DNA of 64,000 nt from an uncultured Clostridia bacterium. Lineage in GTDB: Bacteria > Bacillota > Clostridia > TANB77 > CAG-508. The notes under the pieces were generated by a model that saw only the letters and a list, made by a program, of their open reading frames with translations, did not search any database and was not told where the DNA came from. This document shows positions 47,324-57,379 of this stretch, in pieces; the stretch's first letter is position 1; every line of letters begins with the position of its first letter. The translations under genes and the position numbers were made by a program. The stretch is taken from positions 1-64,000 of the forward strand of contig CAKPCG010000006.1 in the NCBI GenBank assembly GCA_934141475.1. Direction: 5' to 3'.

Positions 47324-48505
47324 CTACAAATTTATTATTTCTATTCTGTCTTTATATATAATTATTGCTATATTGCTTGTTAACATTACATTTGTTATTT
47401 CTTGTTTTGAAGCGTATTTTTTTATTAGCATTCCATTTGTGTTTATAAAGTGCATTTCTGTTCCTATATTTATTCCTATTATGTTTTCGTTTGTATACAT
47501 TTCTTTTGCTATTTCATCGAAATTATATGATACTGTTTGGTTATTTTGTGTGTTTATTATGTTTAGTGTTGAACTTGAATCAAATATTCCTTTTTGTTCT
47601 TCTTTTATGTATGCTAAACTATTATTTAAATTTCCAGAGATAAATGTTGCACCTTCATCATCTTTTATTATTTCTGTTTCTTCATTATTTTTTACTATTG
47701 AAACAGAATTATCGTATACACAAACAAGTTCTCCTTTTTCTTGATATTTAACTTTTATTATCATTTTTGATGTTTCAGATTCTTTTGAATATACAATTGA
47801 TTCGCTTGAATTAGTTGTTGCTTTATCTACTGATATTATTTTTACATTTGATTTTATTAGTGTTCCAGAGGTATCCATTTCTCCAAAAGCTACATATTTG
47901 TTATCATTTGATATTGTTACATCAATTACTCTTGTAGATGATATAAAGTTTCTTAGCAATTGTTTTCCATTTGGATCATATAATGTGATTATTGATTTAT
48001 ATGTTGTATTTGTTGTAACTAAAGCAACATATCCGTTTTTGTTTATACTAATTTGTAAAATTTCTCCCTCTACTTGTTGTTTCCACTTGTAAGTTTTATC
48101 TGAAATTACACAAAATTCTTGTCCTCCTTTTTCGGCTATTGCTAAATATTTGTCGCTTGACGAAAATAAGGCTGTATTTATATCTATTGGTATATCTGTT
48201 ATATTTTCTCCATTTTGACTATATAATTTAAGATTTTTTTCATTTAATATACATATATATTTACTATAACAAAATATTTGATTGTTTTTTTCTACATTTA
48301 AGTCTATTGAAGCTACTTCTTCAGATGTTATATTTTTTCTAAGTACATTTTCATCTATCCATTTTCTAAAACTTTCGTCTGCTATATATATTGAACTTAT
48401 AATAATAATTGCTATTAGAAAAATTGATATTATTGCTACTATTACTATTTTTCTAATATTTAGTTCTCTTTGTATTTTGTATTGTTCATTATTTTCCTCT
48501 TCCAT
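47324..48505 (-). CDS. DUF5711-like membrane-anchored beta-propeller protein
   Basis: 393 residues. One membrane helix (about 18-42) then an extracytoplasmic region of repeated four-strand units with the look of a propeller (KYICILNEKNLKLYSQNGE, KYLAIAEKGGQEFCVISDK, KYVAFGEMDTSGTLIKSNV). Resembles DUF5711 proteins of clostridia. ATG 48505 is supported by AAAGGAG six bases upstream. It sits between ykvI and cvpA, 12 bases from the latter. Confidence 0.72.
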   Translation of the reverse strand: MEEENNEQYKIQRELNIRKIVIVAIISIFLIAIIIISSIYIADESFRKWIDENVLRKNITSEEVASIDLNVEKNNQIFCYSKYICILNEKNLKLYSQNGENITDIPIDINTALFSSSDKYLAIAEKGGQEFCVISDKTYKWKQQVEGEILQISINKNGYVALVTTNTTYKSIITLYDPNGKQLLRNFISSTRVIDVTISNDNKYVAFGEMDTSGTLIKSNVKIISVDKATTNSSESIVYSKESETSKMIIKVKYQEKGELVCVYDNSVSIVKNNEETEIIKDDEGATFISGNLNNSLAYIKEEQKGIFDSSSTLNIINTQNNQTVSYNFDEIAKEMYTNENIIGINIGTEMHFINTNGMLIKKYASKQEITNVMLTSNIAIIIYKDRIEIINL

Positions 48506-48570
48506 ATTTGACTCCTTTTTAGGCTGTTTTATTTTGTACATTTTACCAAATATGTAATTATTTTACAAGT

Positions 48571-49579
48571 TTAATTTCTCATATTTATATAAAAAATCTC
48601 TATTAAGCCTAAAAATCCAAATAGTGGAAATAAGTTTCCAATAAGATTTGAGAATCCAATTGGTGATACTAAAACTGATATTACACATATTGCCATTGCT
48701 AACTTCTTAAATTTTATATTATTTTCTGCTGACATATTATTTAAAAAAACTATTCCAACTGAAATAGCTGTTGTAAATATTGCAATTAATACTGCTATTC
48801 CATATATAATATTGAATTTATTAAATGTATTATTTATAACATATATTATTGGCATTTCTATTTTTTCAAAATTTTTATCTACATTTGCTAGTAATAAAAA
48901 GACAAAAATTGATAATATGCTCATTATAATTCCTGTTCCAATTGATGAAAATATAATTTGTTTTTTGTTTTTTATTAATTTTTTTAAATTTATCAAAACT
49001 GGAATTAATAAAATTAAATTATAACTTGCATATAAAATCGCTTGTACAATCCAAATAAGATTATTTTTATCGGAAATTTGATATATTGTTTTATATATAT
49101 TTAAATTTTTCATATTTTCTATTCCAACAATAAATACTATTGTAATTAAAATAGGTATTATGATATCATTTACTTTTGTTATGCTTTCTATGTTTTTTAG
49201 AAAAATTATATATGAGATAAATGCTAATATTATGCTTCCTAATATTTTATTTAGTCCAATTGCTTGATTTAAATATGTTCCAAATCCTGATATCATTATA
49301 AAATATGTTGCACATAAAAATATATTTATTATATTATTTATTATTGAAATCAATTTTGTTTTGTCTTTTAATATATATTCTAAGAATTCTTTATATGAAT
49401 TTATATTATTTTTTTTTGCAATCATTAATGTTTTATATATTGTAATTGACATTATTAAATTACATATTATAATTCCAAATATTCCTTTTATGCCAAATCT
49501 ATAAAAAAATAAATATATTTCTTGTCCAGATGCAAAACCTGCACCGTATTATTGCACCTATTATTGTAAATAAAATCAT
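48571..49579 (-). CDS. ykvI: YkvI family membrane transporter, +1 frameshift at CGG
   Basis: An APC-superfamily protein with ten or so helices. The first eleven codons read MILFTIIGAII, then ATA-CGG-T. Skipping the C gives GAGFASGQEIYLFF, the hallmark first helix of YkvI, and the frame then runs to the stop at 48571. Joined product 335 residues, the family length. Without the shift, translation from this start ends within 20 codons. AGGGG lies eight bases before ATG 49579. The ligand is unknown. Confidence 0.85.
49544..49546 (-). other. In-frame CGG with +1 shift (ykvI)
   Basis: Codon 12 in ATA CGG T. Dropping C gives I-I-G-A-G-F-A-S-G-Q-E. Because it is so near the start, nearly the whole protein depends on the shift. 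Confidence 0.85.
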
Positions 49580-49589
49580 AAATAAAACC

Positions 49590-49609
49590 CCTGTATTATT
49601 ATATACAGG
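49590..49609. terminator. Terminator after the GldG-like gene
   Basis: CCTGTAT and ATACAGG arms with T-runs on both sides, between the ABC operon and ykvI. Confidence 0.7.
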
Positions 49610-49627
49610 AGTTTTTTATTTATGATT

Positions 49628-51157
49628 TTAGTATTTTCTTCTTCTTACATTCCATATTACAAGTCCTAATACTATTATTGCAATTGGAACTATAAATATT
49701 ATTCTCATTATTAATGCTTTTTGACTATCTGTTGTTTCAAAGCTACTTGTTTTTGTGTAATCTTTTCTAATTGTTATATCTTTATCATTATTTGTTAGAT
49801 ATGCTATTGAGTTTAAAGCTAAGTCTTTATTGTTCATTAAATATATCATTGGATGCACCTGGCTGTTTACTTGATAGTCTGAAACGAATGTATTATCTCC
49901 AATTATTACAAGTTTTGATTCAATTTGATTTTCATCTTCTGAACCTTCTTCTGATGAAGTTGTTATTTTTTTAGTGTACATTCCACCTACTGTAAATTCT
50001 CCTTGCTCATCTCCATCTGTATCTATAGATGTTTTTGATACATCTTTTCTAAAATATGATTTGTTTGATGATGTAAGTAAGGTTTGTTCTGTAACTCCTA
50101 AGTCTGAAAGACTATCTTTATTTACATTTATTTTTGTTGCATTTAATAACATTACATTTGTTAAATTTTTTGTTATATCTGCTGTTTTATCAGTAGATTC
50201 TACTATACAATTTGCATATCCTAGTGCACTTTTGCTTTCATCTGTTTCGTAAATATATCCTTCTTCAAATGGATTTATTCCATATAGTGCTAATACTTTG
50301 TTAACATTTGGTAAATCAATAGCTTTACTATAGCTTGAATTTAACCATAATATGTTTCCACCTTTGTTTATGTATTCTATAATTTTATTAGCTGTTAGTT
50401 CATCAAAATCTTTTGATGGTGTTGTTATAACTAATGTATCACAATCTTCTGGTATACTTCCAGTTACTAGCATATCTAAAGTATCGTATTCTAGTACTTC
50501 GTCTTTTAAATATGATGATAGATAATACATCCCTCCATCTTGGTCTAAGCTAAAGCTTGAATAACCTGTTAAGAAATATATTTTTGCTATTTTTTCAGAT
50601 GTTACATTTAATATTGCTGATGTGATTTTTTCTTCTGTTATATCTATTGTTTGATAGTTGCTATCATATGTATATAGTTCGTCTGAATATATTGTTTTTG
50701 ATTTTTCTCCATTTGTTACTATTATTGCTTGTGAGCTTGAAGATAGTTGGTATTTTTCTACTATATCTTGTCTTTCATTTAAATCAATTACTTCTACATT
50801 TATGTTTTTATTTGCTTTGCTGTATTGTTTTGCAAAACTTGTTTGAACTGCTGAGTCGTCATATCCTGCTAAATAAATTGTTACACTATTTTGAATGTCC
50901 TGAATTTTTTCTTTACTTTCTTTTGTTAATGTATATTCTTTATTTGTTGTACAATCTATTGCTGTTAAGTTAAGTGATTGTACAAATGTATTTATTAATA
51001 CTACTACTGCAATTAGTATTGCAATTAAAAGTATTGTATTTGTTCTAGTTATTAGCCACCTTTTTTTTATTGTATTTAGAAATTTTGTTCCGAATTTTTC
51101 TTTGTTTTCGTTATTTTTCTTTGTTTTTATTGGCTTTTTCTCTTTTTTCTCTTTCAA
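49628..51157 (-). CDS. GldG-like ABC transporter auxiliary protein
   Basis: 509 residues: basic N-terminus, membrane helix (about 37-60), extracellular domain with VTIYLAGYDDSAVQTSF, YFLTGYSSFSLDQDGG and LVITTPSKDFDELTANKI, and a C-terminal helix with Arg tail. This is the GldG/DUF4350-type substrate-handling subunit that accompanies GldA and GldF. TTG start after AAAGGAG. Operon of three genes. Despite the name, such sets occur in non-gliding Firmicutes; substrate unknown. Confidence 0.85.
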   Translation of the reverse strand: MKEKKEKKPIKTKKNNENKEKFGTKFLNTIKKRWLITRTNTILLIAILIAVVVLINTFVQSLNLTAIDCTTNKEYTLTKESKEKIQDIQNSVTIYLAGYDDSAVQTSFAKQYSKANKNINVEVIDLNERQDIVEKYQLSSSSQAIIVTNGEKSKTIYSDELYTYDSNYQTIDITEEKITSAILNVTSEKIAKIYFLTGYSSFSLDQDGGMYYLSSYLKDEVLEYDTLDMLVTGSIPEDCDTLVITTPSKDFDELTANKIIEYINKGGNILWLNSSYSKAIDLPNVNKVLALYGINPFEEGYIYETDESKSALGYANCIVESTDKTADITKNLTNVMLLNATKINVNKDSLSDLGVTEQTLLTSSNKSYFRKDVSKTSIDTDGDEQGEFTVGGMYTKKITTSSEEGSEDENQIESKLVIIGDNTFVSDYQVNSQVHPMIYLMNNKDLALNSIAYLTNNDKDITIRKDYTKTSSFETTDSQKALIMRIIFIVPIAIIVLGLVIWNVRRRKY

Positions 51158-51173
51158 TTTTATTAGCTCCTTT

Positions 51174-51857
51174 CTATTTTACACTTTTTCTTCTTTGCAT
51201 TATTATCATTGTGATTAATATACATGTAATTGTTAATGTTATAAATAGTACTACTGAGCCTATATTTATTTGACCATATAAGAAGTTTATAAATTGATCC
51301 ATTAAAGATATATTTGAAAAACTTGATACTAAATATGGTACCCAAGTTGCTGCAAATACAAATGCAAATGTTATTATTCCTGCAATTATAGGTGATTCTG
51401 TAATACTTGATGCAAGGATTCCAAATGATATATATGTCATTGAAAGTAGTAAAAAACCTAACATTGATGTTAAATATATTGGAATATTTGGTACTTCAAA
51501 GAAGCATAAAATTCCAAAATACATAAGTGTACATATAACTGGTATTACTATTAAAATAAAAGCTGATAAAAATTTTGCAATTACAACTCCTAGCATACTT
51601 ACAGGTGATGTTAATAGTAACTGTTCTGTTCCTGATTTTCTTTCACCTGAAAATGTCCACATTGTTAATAGTGGTGTTATAAACATTAATCCATATAATG
51701 CTGTATAGTAAAATAGATATGTTAAGTCTATACTTTGTTGATTTATTGTTGTTAGAAAGAAGAAACTACTAAATGCTAATAAGAATATTCCTATTACAAC
51801 ATATCCTATTGGTGATAGGAAATAATTTTTAAGTTCTTTTTTTATTACTGCTCCCAT
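51174..51857 (-). CDS. ABC-2 type permease (GldF-like)
   Basis: 227 residues with six membrane helices; MGAVIKKELKNYFLSPIGYV and TMWTFSGERKSGTEQLLLTS are typical of ABC-2/NosY-like permeases. Its ATG overlaps the ATPase stop codon (TAATG) with GGGGGAG upstream, so the two are translationally coupled. Works with the ATPase and the GldG-like protein downstream (16 bases). Confidence 0.9.
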   Translation of the reverse strand: MGAVIKKELKNYFLSPIGYVVIGIFLLAFSSFFFLTTINQQSIDLTYLFYYTALYGLMFITPLLTMWTFSGERKSGTEQLLLTSPVSMLGVVIAKFLSAFILIVIPVICTLMYFGILCFFEVPNIPIYLTSMLGFLLLSMTYISFGILASSITESPIIAGIITFAFVFAATWVPYLVSSFSNISLMDQFINFLYGQINIGSVVLFITLTITCILITMIIMQRRKSVK

Positions 51858-52801
51858 TATTTATCTCCCCCTTCTTTTATTATTTTCATAAATGCGTCTT
51901 CAAGTGTTGCTTCTGCTTTTTTCATTTCTACTATTGTTATTTCTTCTTTTGCAAACTCGTTAAATATTGTTTTATTTAAGTTTACATCATTTTCTCCCGT
52001 TATTTCGTATTGTTTTGTGTTATCTTCATTTGTTTTTATTAGTTTGATTTCTTTTATACCTTTTATTTTTTCTTTTATGTTATCTACTTTTCCTTCTTTG
52101 TCTTCAACTGTTACATATATTAAGTTATTGTCTGATACTTTTCTTTCTAAGTTTTCAGGAGTATCTACAGCGACAATCTTTCCTTTATTTATTATAATTA
52201 CTCTATCACAAATTTGACTTACCTCTGATAAGATATGTGAACTTAGTATTACTGTATGTTTTTTTCCTAGATTTTTTATTAAACTTCTTATTTCTGTAAT
52301 TTGTTTTGGATCTAGTCCTACTGTTGGTTCATCAAGTATTAATATTTTAGGATCTGCAACTAGTGTTCCTGCTAAGCTTACTCTTTGTTTTTGTCCTCTT
52401 GATAGATTTTTTATAAGTTTATTTTGCATTGTGTCTAATCCAGTTTCTTTTAAAACTTCTTGAACTTTTTGTTTTTTTGTTTTTCTTTCTACTTTTCTAA
52501 GTTCTGCCATGTAAGTAACAAATTCTTTTACTGTTAAATCTGTATATAATGGTACTCCCTCTGGCATATATCCTATTTCTTTCTTTGCTTTTTTTGGTTT
52601 TTTTATTGTATCATAGCCATCTACTATAATATTTCCTTCTGTTTGCTCGATGTATCCTGTTATCATGTTCATTGTTGTACTTTTTCCTGCACCATTAGGT
52701 CCTAAAAAACCAACAACTTCTCCATCTTTTATAGTGAAGCTGATATTGTCTACGGCTACAAAGCTTCCGTATTTTTTTGTGATATTTTTTACCTCAATCA
52801 C
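51857..52801 (-). CDS. ABC transporter ATP-binding protein (GldA-like)
   Basis: 314 residues: Walker A GPNGAGKST, Q-loop GYMPEG, signature LSRGQKQR, Walker B ILILDEPTVGLD, and switch His in LSSHILSE. A C-terminal extension (about 215-314) is shared by the drug/Nos-type subclass. The GTG at 52801 is chosen: AAGGAGG lies eight bases upstream and the protein then starts (M)IEVKNITKKYGSF, as expected. First gene of the three-gene operon. Confidence 0.93.
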   Translation of the reverse strand: MIEVKNITKKYGSFVAVDNISFTIKDGEVVGFLGPNGAGKSTTMNMITGYIEQTEGNIIVDGYDTIKKPKKAKKEIGYMPEGVPLYTDLTVKEFVTYMAELRKVERKTKKQKVQEVLKETGLDTMQNKLIKNLSRGQKQRVSLAGTLVADPKILILDEPTVGLDPKQITEIRSLIKNLGKKHTVILSSHILSEVSQICDRVIIINKGKIVAVDTPENLERKVSDNNLIYVTVEDKEGKVDNIKEKIKGIKEIKLIKTNEDNTKQYEITGENDVNLNKTIFNEFAKEEITIVEMKKAEATLEDAFMKIIKEGGDK

Positions 52802-53024
52802 TGGTGTTTCCTCCTTACTTTTTCTTTGATTTAACAAAATTATATTATCATTTATGCTTTTTATTGTAAACATTTTTCACACAATATTCACAAAAGATTG
52901 TTCTTTTCCTACGGATATTTTGTTTTTCGGTTTTATATCTTCTTAATTTTTTTATTATTTTAAATTTACTGCATAAATATTTCTAACTTTTTCTATATTT
53001 TTTTACTTTTTGTTGTAAATTTTG

Positions 53025-53053
53025 TTGACAATGTCATTTTTTTGTGATATTAT
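53025..53053 (+). promoter_or_regulatory. Promoter of tRNA-Arg
   Basis: TTGACA at 53025-53030, 17 bases, TATTAT at 53048-53053, 19 bases before the tRNA. Confidence 0.78.
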
Positions 53054-53072
53054 TATTTCGTTGATTTGATAT

Positions 53073-53146
<74 letters not shown>

Positions 53147-53194
53147 CCATAACAGTCTTATACGAACCCTTTTGTATAAGTAATTATATAAAAA

Positions 53195-53232
53195 AAATCC
53201 TTACCAGTAAACGATACTGATAAGGATTTTTT
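53195..53232 (+). terminator. tRNA-Arg terminator
   Basis: Arms AAATCCTTACCAGT and ACTGATAAGGATTT, then TTTT; about 45 bases past the tRNA. Confidence 0.85.
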
Positions 53233-53371
53233 AAAACATTAAATATTATTACAAGAACAGATTTTAAATTTTATATTTTATTAATTAAATTAATATTATA
53301 CTTATTTCACAATATAAAGTTATTTAATTCTTACAGTTGGTATATCACATATTAAAAGAATTTTATCATTA

Positions 53372-53651
53372 TCAGCAATAAAATTTAACATCTTCTATTC
53401 CGTAAAAAGTTTTCCATTCAGATACAATATAGAAAAAGTTATATCTTATCGATTTTAGTATTTTGTTTAAGTCATTCTCGGGAATTTTACTATTATTATT
53501 AGATAATATGCAATCACCACTTTTAGTTATCCAAACTTTAGTTGCATTAGGTCCGTGGATTGCCTTTGCAAATGTGAACATGGATTGGTTCTCCATTTTC
53601 ATTTGCCCAGAAAAAGACAGTATATCCAAGATATCTAAATAAATTAGGCAT
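53372..53651 (-). CDS. DUF4160 protein, +1 frameshift at CGG
   Basis: ATG at 53651 overlaps the stop region of the upstream gene by eight bases. The first 32 codons give MPNLFRYLGYTVFFWANENG and EPIHVHICKGNP, the DUF4160 core with HxHV. Next is CCA-CGG-A; the zero frame then stops after one more codon. Skipping the C gives GPNATKVWITKSGDCILSNN, then IPENDLNKILKSI and EWKTFYGIEDVKFY, the rest of the family. Joined length 92. DUF4160 genes often pair with small partner genes of toxin-antitoxin type; its activity is unknown. Confidence 0.82.
53553..53555 (-). other. In-frame CGG with +1 shift (DUF4160)
   Basis: Context CCA CGG A CCT AA: without the shift, stop TAA follows one codon later. Dropping C gives P-G-P-N and the intact protein. 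Confidence 0.85.
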
Positions 53652-53919
53652 TTTGTATTCCCCCTTTTTGAGCAGTTTCAAAAAAGTAGCTTGCACCTCT
53701 CTCTACAACACTCCTAAACATTTCAATTTCCTTCTCACTGTAATTCCCATCTTGTTTAACTATATTGTATGAAGGTAATTCAAATATTATAGTATCAAAT
53801 CCGTTTTCTGTTGGTCTTTCAAAGCAAACAATAAGATACTCTTCACCATTTTCTTTTTTTCTTATATCTGAAGAAACAACTAATGTTCCATCTGAATATG
53901 TTACAAATTCATGCATCAT
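53644..53919 (-). CDS. Small partner protein of DUF4160, 91 aa
   Basis: MMHEFVTYSDGTLVVSSDIR ... CFERPTENGFDTIIFELPSY, an acidic alpha/beta protein. GGAG lies nine bases before the ATG at 53919. Its stop overlaps the DUF4160 start, so the two are translationally coupled. I recognise no Pfam family; the layout resembles the DUF2442-DUF4160 pairs, but the sequence is not DUF2442-like. Confidence 0.65.
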   Translation of the reverse strand: MMHEFVTYSDGTLVVSSDIRKKENGEEYLIVCFERPTENGFDTIIFELPSYNIVKQDGNYSEKEIEMFRSVVERGASYFFETAQKGGIQNA

Positions 53920-54015
53920 TATTATCAACTCCTATCCATATAGTTAGTATATCACATATTAAAGGATTTTTCCATTTTTCTAGCAATTTAAATTACTAAT
54001 TTATCACTATGCTGT

Positions 54016-54663
54016 TTACTCTAAAGTATATTGACTTATATCAGGTTCTGCAAATATAGAATCATCAACATTATCGAAATCATATTCATATTCTGCAACT
54101 GCATCTCCTTCGTCGGTTCTAATTAAAAGACCTGTATCTTTTTCTACATATATTTTTGCTCCTTCATATTCTAGTGATGTTGTAGATAAAAAATTTTTTA
54201 TAATATAACATTCTTTGTTATTATAATTTGTTTTTCTTACATTTGCTAAAATACTTCCTAAAAATGTTTGCCATTTGTTTTCATTTTCTAATTGATTATA
54301 AATTCCATCAGACATTATTTTTCCACTGTTTAATTTTGCAACTTTTGATTCTTTAGAGTCTATAAATATATCCACTCTATCTCCATTATCATACATAGCT
54401 ACTTGTTTTTTATTCTCATTTAAGTCTCTATTTATAAATACTGCCTGCTTATTATCTTTTTTGTAATATTTTACTGTTACTTTTGTTCCATCTTCAATTG
54501 TTGTTATAGTCGCTTTATAAAAATTTGTACTATTAGCATAGTTTGATATATTAGTTTGTAATTTTGTAATTATAATATAATTTCTAACTGTGTGAATTAA
54601 AATAATAACAATAATTACTAATAATATACATCCCAAAGTTTTTAAAAATTTTTTTTTACTCAT
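54016..54663 (-). CDS. Membrane-anchored LolA/DUF-like protein
   Basis: 215 residues: membrane helix at about 8-28, then an extracellular domain with repeating beta strands (YKATITTIEDGTKVTVKYYK, KIYVEKDTGLLIRTDEGDAV) resembling the LolA/LppX-like half-barrel seen in Firmicutes lipoproteins without known cargo. ATG 54663 with GGAG eight bases before. Stands alone, divergent from the glycosyltransferase gene. Function unknown. Confidence 0.65.
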   Translation of the reverse strand: MSKKKFLKTLGCILLVIIVIILIHTVRNYIIITKLQTNISNYANSTNFYKATITTIEDGTKVTVKYYKKDNKQAVFINRDLNENKKQVAMYDNGDRVDIFIDSKESKVAKLNSGKIMSDGIYNQLENENKWQTFLGSILANVRKTNYNNKECYIIKNFLSTTSLEYEGAKIYVEKDTGLLIRTDEGDAVAEYEYDFDNVDDSIFAEPDISQYTLE

Positions 54664-54868
54664 AAAAAACACTCCTTTTCTTTTGTGAAATACAGATCAT
54701 TTAACCTTTTATTATTCGCCTTTCACATTTAATTATATTTTTATTATAACATACTATAAACAAAAAGCAATTTTTTTCTACTAATTAACCTATTTATTTA
54801 TAAAAGTTATACACTTTTTTTAATTTTTATGATATTATATGATGGAATTTTTTATAAAGGGGCAATTT

Positions 54869-56387
54869 ATGTTGAAAAAAATAATTTATTTTTTTGGTGC
54901 AATATTTTTAGCACTAATTACTGGATTAAATTTGATTTTTACAGCTTCATTGGATAATTCTGAACAAATAACAATTTCTACAAATGGAATATTTTATGTT
55001 ATTGGTTTATTAATAACTGTTTTTCTTATATTTGGAATAAATAAATTTTTAAATTATAAATTTACTAATAAGAAAAAAAAGAATTTAATATTTAAGATAT
55101 CTATTATATTTTATGCACTTTTTAACATTGTATGGTGCATTGTAGTTAGACCTGCTATAGTTGCTGACCAAATTCATGCTTGTAATTTAGCTCAAACTTT
55201 TTATAGTGGCGATGACTCTAAATTCTTGTTTAATCAAACTTATGCAGGAATTCCTTTAATTGAATATATACAAGCATATTACCAACAAATTACTCTTGCT
55301 TTTGTTTTTAGCATATTTTTTAAAATAATACATTTCGACGGAATTGGAATTTTGAGAGTTTTAAATATTATTGGTAATTTAGGAATTGTGTTTGCGCTTT
55401 TTAAGATATGTACTCAATTAGACAAAAAATATAAAACAAATAAAGTTTTATTATTGTTTTTAATATTTACATTTTTCTCTTTAACAATGCTTTCTACATT
55501 TATATATGGTGATATACCAAGTATTGCTTTATGTTTATTTAGCGTTTATTTTATGATGAAATATGTAGAAAATAAAAAAATTTCTAATGCTATTTTAGCT
55601 TCTTTTTTAACTATGATTGCTTATATGATGAGAATGAATAGCTTAATTTTTATTATCGCAACTGTTATGTATTTGTTGTTTAGTTTTTTTAATAATTTTA
55701 AGACACATTCTTTAAAACATAATATTGTAGAATTAATTATTGTTTTTACATATATTTTAATTTCGATTTTGCCATCTAATTTAGTAAAATCTTATTATAT
55801 AAATAAATATAATTTAGATAGAACTAAGGCATACCCTAGTATAAGCTATTTTTTAATGGCTATGGAGGAATCTCCTAGAGCAAATGGTTGGTATAACGAA
55901 AGTATAGGTGAACCTGCATTAAAAAATCCTCAAGAAAAGAAAGTAGAATATGTAGATGAAATTAAAAATCGTTTAAATTATTTTAAGGATAATCCTCGGA
56001 TATTTTTTTAAATTTTATACGATGAAAATTGTTTCTATGTGGTGCGAAAATACATATTCTGCAATACATAATAATAGTATTGATTGTATTAATATAGATT
56101 TTTTAAGAAATCCTTTAACTTTTTACCAAAAATCATTATTAATATTTATTTGTTTATCTTGTTTTGTGGTTTTGTTACAGCAAAGAAAAAATATTTCTTT
56201 AGAACTTTTATTTTTAGTAACAATTTTTATAGGAGGATTTTCATTTCATTTATTATGGGAAGGTAAGTCAAGATATATAATTCCGTATATTATTGTTCTT
56301 ATTCCTATTGCATGTATAAATATTGAGACTTTAAAATTTAACAAATATATAAAAAATATTTATTTAAAGTTTTTTCATCATACATAA
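54869..56387 (+). CDS. Multi-pass glycosyltransferase, +1 frameshift at CGG
   Basis: About ten to twelve membrane helices with a GT39/PMT-like layout; VADQIHACNLAQTFYSGDD resembles the first-loop acidic site of lipid-linked sugar transferases. Codon 377 is CGG in AAT-CCT-CGG-A; the zero frame stops four codons later. Skipping the C gives DNPGYFFKFYTMKIVSMWCE, and the frame runs on through two to three more helices to 56387, total 505 residues. ATG 54869 has AAGGGG six bases upstream. Shares a terminator with the convergent foreign gene. Sugar and acceptor unknown. Confidence 0.78.
55997..55999 (+). other. In-frame CGG with +1 shift (glycosyltransferase)
   Basis: Context CCT CGG A. Dropping C gives N-P-G-Y-F-F-K and joins two parts of one membrane protein. 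Confidence 0.83.
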
Positions 56388-56389
56388 AA

Positions 56390-56434
56390 AGAACTTCTAA
56401 ATGGTAATAATTACTATTTAGAAGTTCTGTTTTT
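56390..56434. terminator. Bidirectional terminator
   Basis: 13-base perfect arms AGAACTTCTAAAT and ATTTAGAAGTTCT, then GTTTTT; between convergent genes ending at 56387 and 56443. Confidence 0.88.
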
Positions 56435-56442
56435 CATATAAG

Positions 56443-57192
56443 CTATCTTATCTTTATTTTAAAGAATTCTGTTTTAAATGAAGATAAATTTTTCGGAACC
56501 TTCCATTCTTTTATATCCACAGTGCTCGTATAACAAAGATTTCTGTCTTCCATAAATTTTTCTATTGCAAATTCATTAAAGATTTTATATACCATTTCCT
56601 GGTATTCCTTCATCCACCGTCCCGCACCTAACTCTTCATTTGGATCTGTCAGCATATCAAATATTTTTTTTGATAAATAGAATTCTTTATTTTGTGTTAG
56701 CTTGCAGTCTCCATGCCAAATTGAAAAGTAGCCTGATGGACCCATTGCTGTTTCGCCATGGTAAATTAAATCATTTCTAGTAAATACCAGAAAAAAAATA
56801 TCGTTTAGCAATACATCTATACTATTTGCGTAGATATATTCAATTAATTCTTTTATCATCTTTGGCACTTGTTCTTTGATGTAATCTGATGGGTCATTTT
56901 CCATACGTTTGATTTTCTCTTCTTCCAAAGATAATTTTGAAATCATTTTGTTTCGCTTCTCAATAATTATTCCAGCTTTTTCTACAACTTCTGCTTCTTT
57001 TTCTGCAATTTCTTCTCTGCACTGCTTTGCTAATTCAGACTTACGGTCCTTGAGTTTTTCTTTGCACTCTTCAATCAGTTGCATTTCTTTTAAATAATAT
57101 TTGTTTATTCTATCTTCCTCAAGTTCCTTAATTGCTTTTTGTAACCGGTTTTTTTCCTCAACTGCTTTGAAGTATTCTTTTTCGAAGCTCAT
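56443..57192 (-). CDS. Coiled-coil protein of foreign composition, 249 aa
   Basis: Residues 1-110 form a long charged coiled coil (EEKNRLQKAIKELEEDRINK); the rest is alpha/beta with HGETAMGPSGYFSIWHGDCK. No known family. Codon use differs from neighbours: more GC-ending codons and CGG for Arg at 57145-57147 (codon 16) and 56617-56619 (codon 192), both needed in frame for the 249-codon reading. This suggests recent horizontal transfer. AAGGAGG precedes the ATG. Whether it is translated to the end in this host is open. Confidence 0.7.
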   Translation of the reverse strand: MSFEKEYFKAVEEKNRLQKAIKELEEDRINKYYLKEMQLIEECKEKLKDRKSELAKQCREEIAEKEAEVVEKAGIIIEKRNKMISKLSLEEEKIKRMENDPSDYIKEQVPKMIKELIEYIYANSIDVLLNDIFFLVFTRNDLIYHGETAMGPSGYFSIWHGDCKLTQNKEFYLSKKIFDMLTDPNEELGAGRWMKEYQEMVYKIFNEFAIEKFMEDRNLCYTSTVDIKEWKVPKNLSSFKTEFFKIKIR

Positions 57193-57379
57193 ATTTTTTC
57201 CTCCTTATACATATGTTCTTGAACTTTACATAGTTTATTTTATCATCTTTTTAATTTTATGTAAAGTTTTTTGGTGCTTTTAACTTACACACTTCATTTT
57301 ATACTATCGCTAAAAAATTTAAACTTTAGTTTCTTTTTCGTAGTATAAAAATGTTTGAATTTGGTGCTGATATATATAA

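Larger units (their letters stand above)
53340..53963. repeat. 17-bp direct repeat flanking the DUF4160 gene pair
   Basis: GTATATCACATATTAAA occurs at 53340-53356 and again at 53947-53963, bracketing the two small genes exactly. Could be the scar of an insertion or duplication. Confidence 0.6.
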
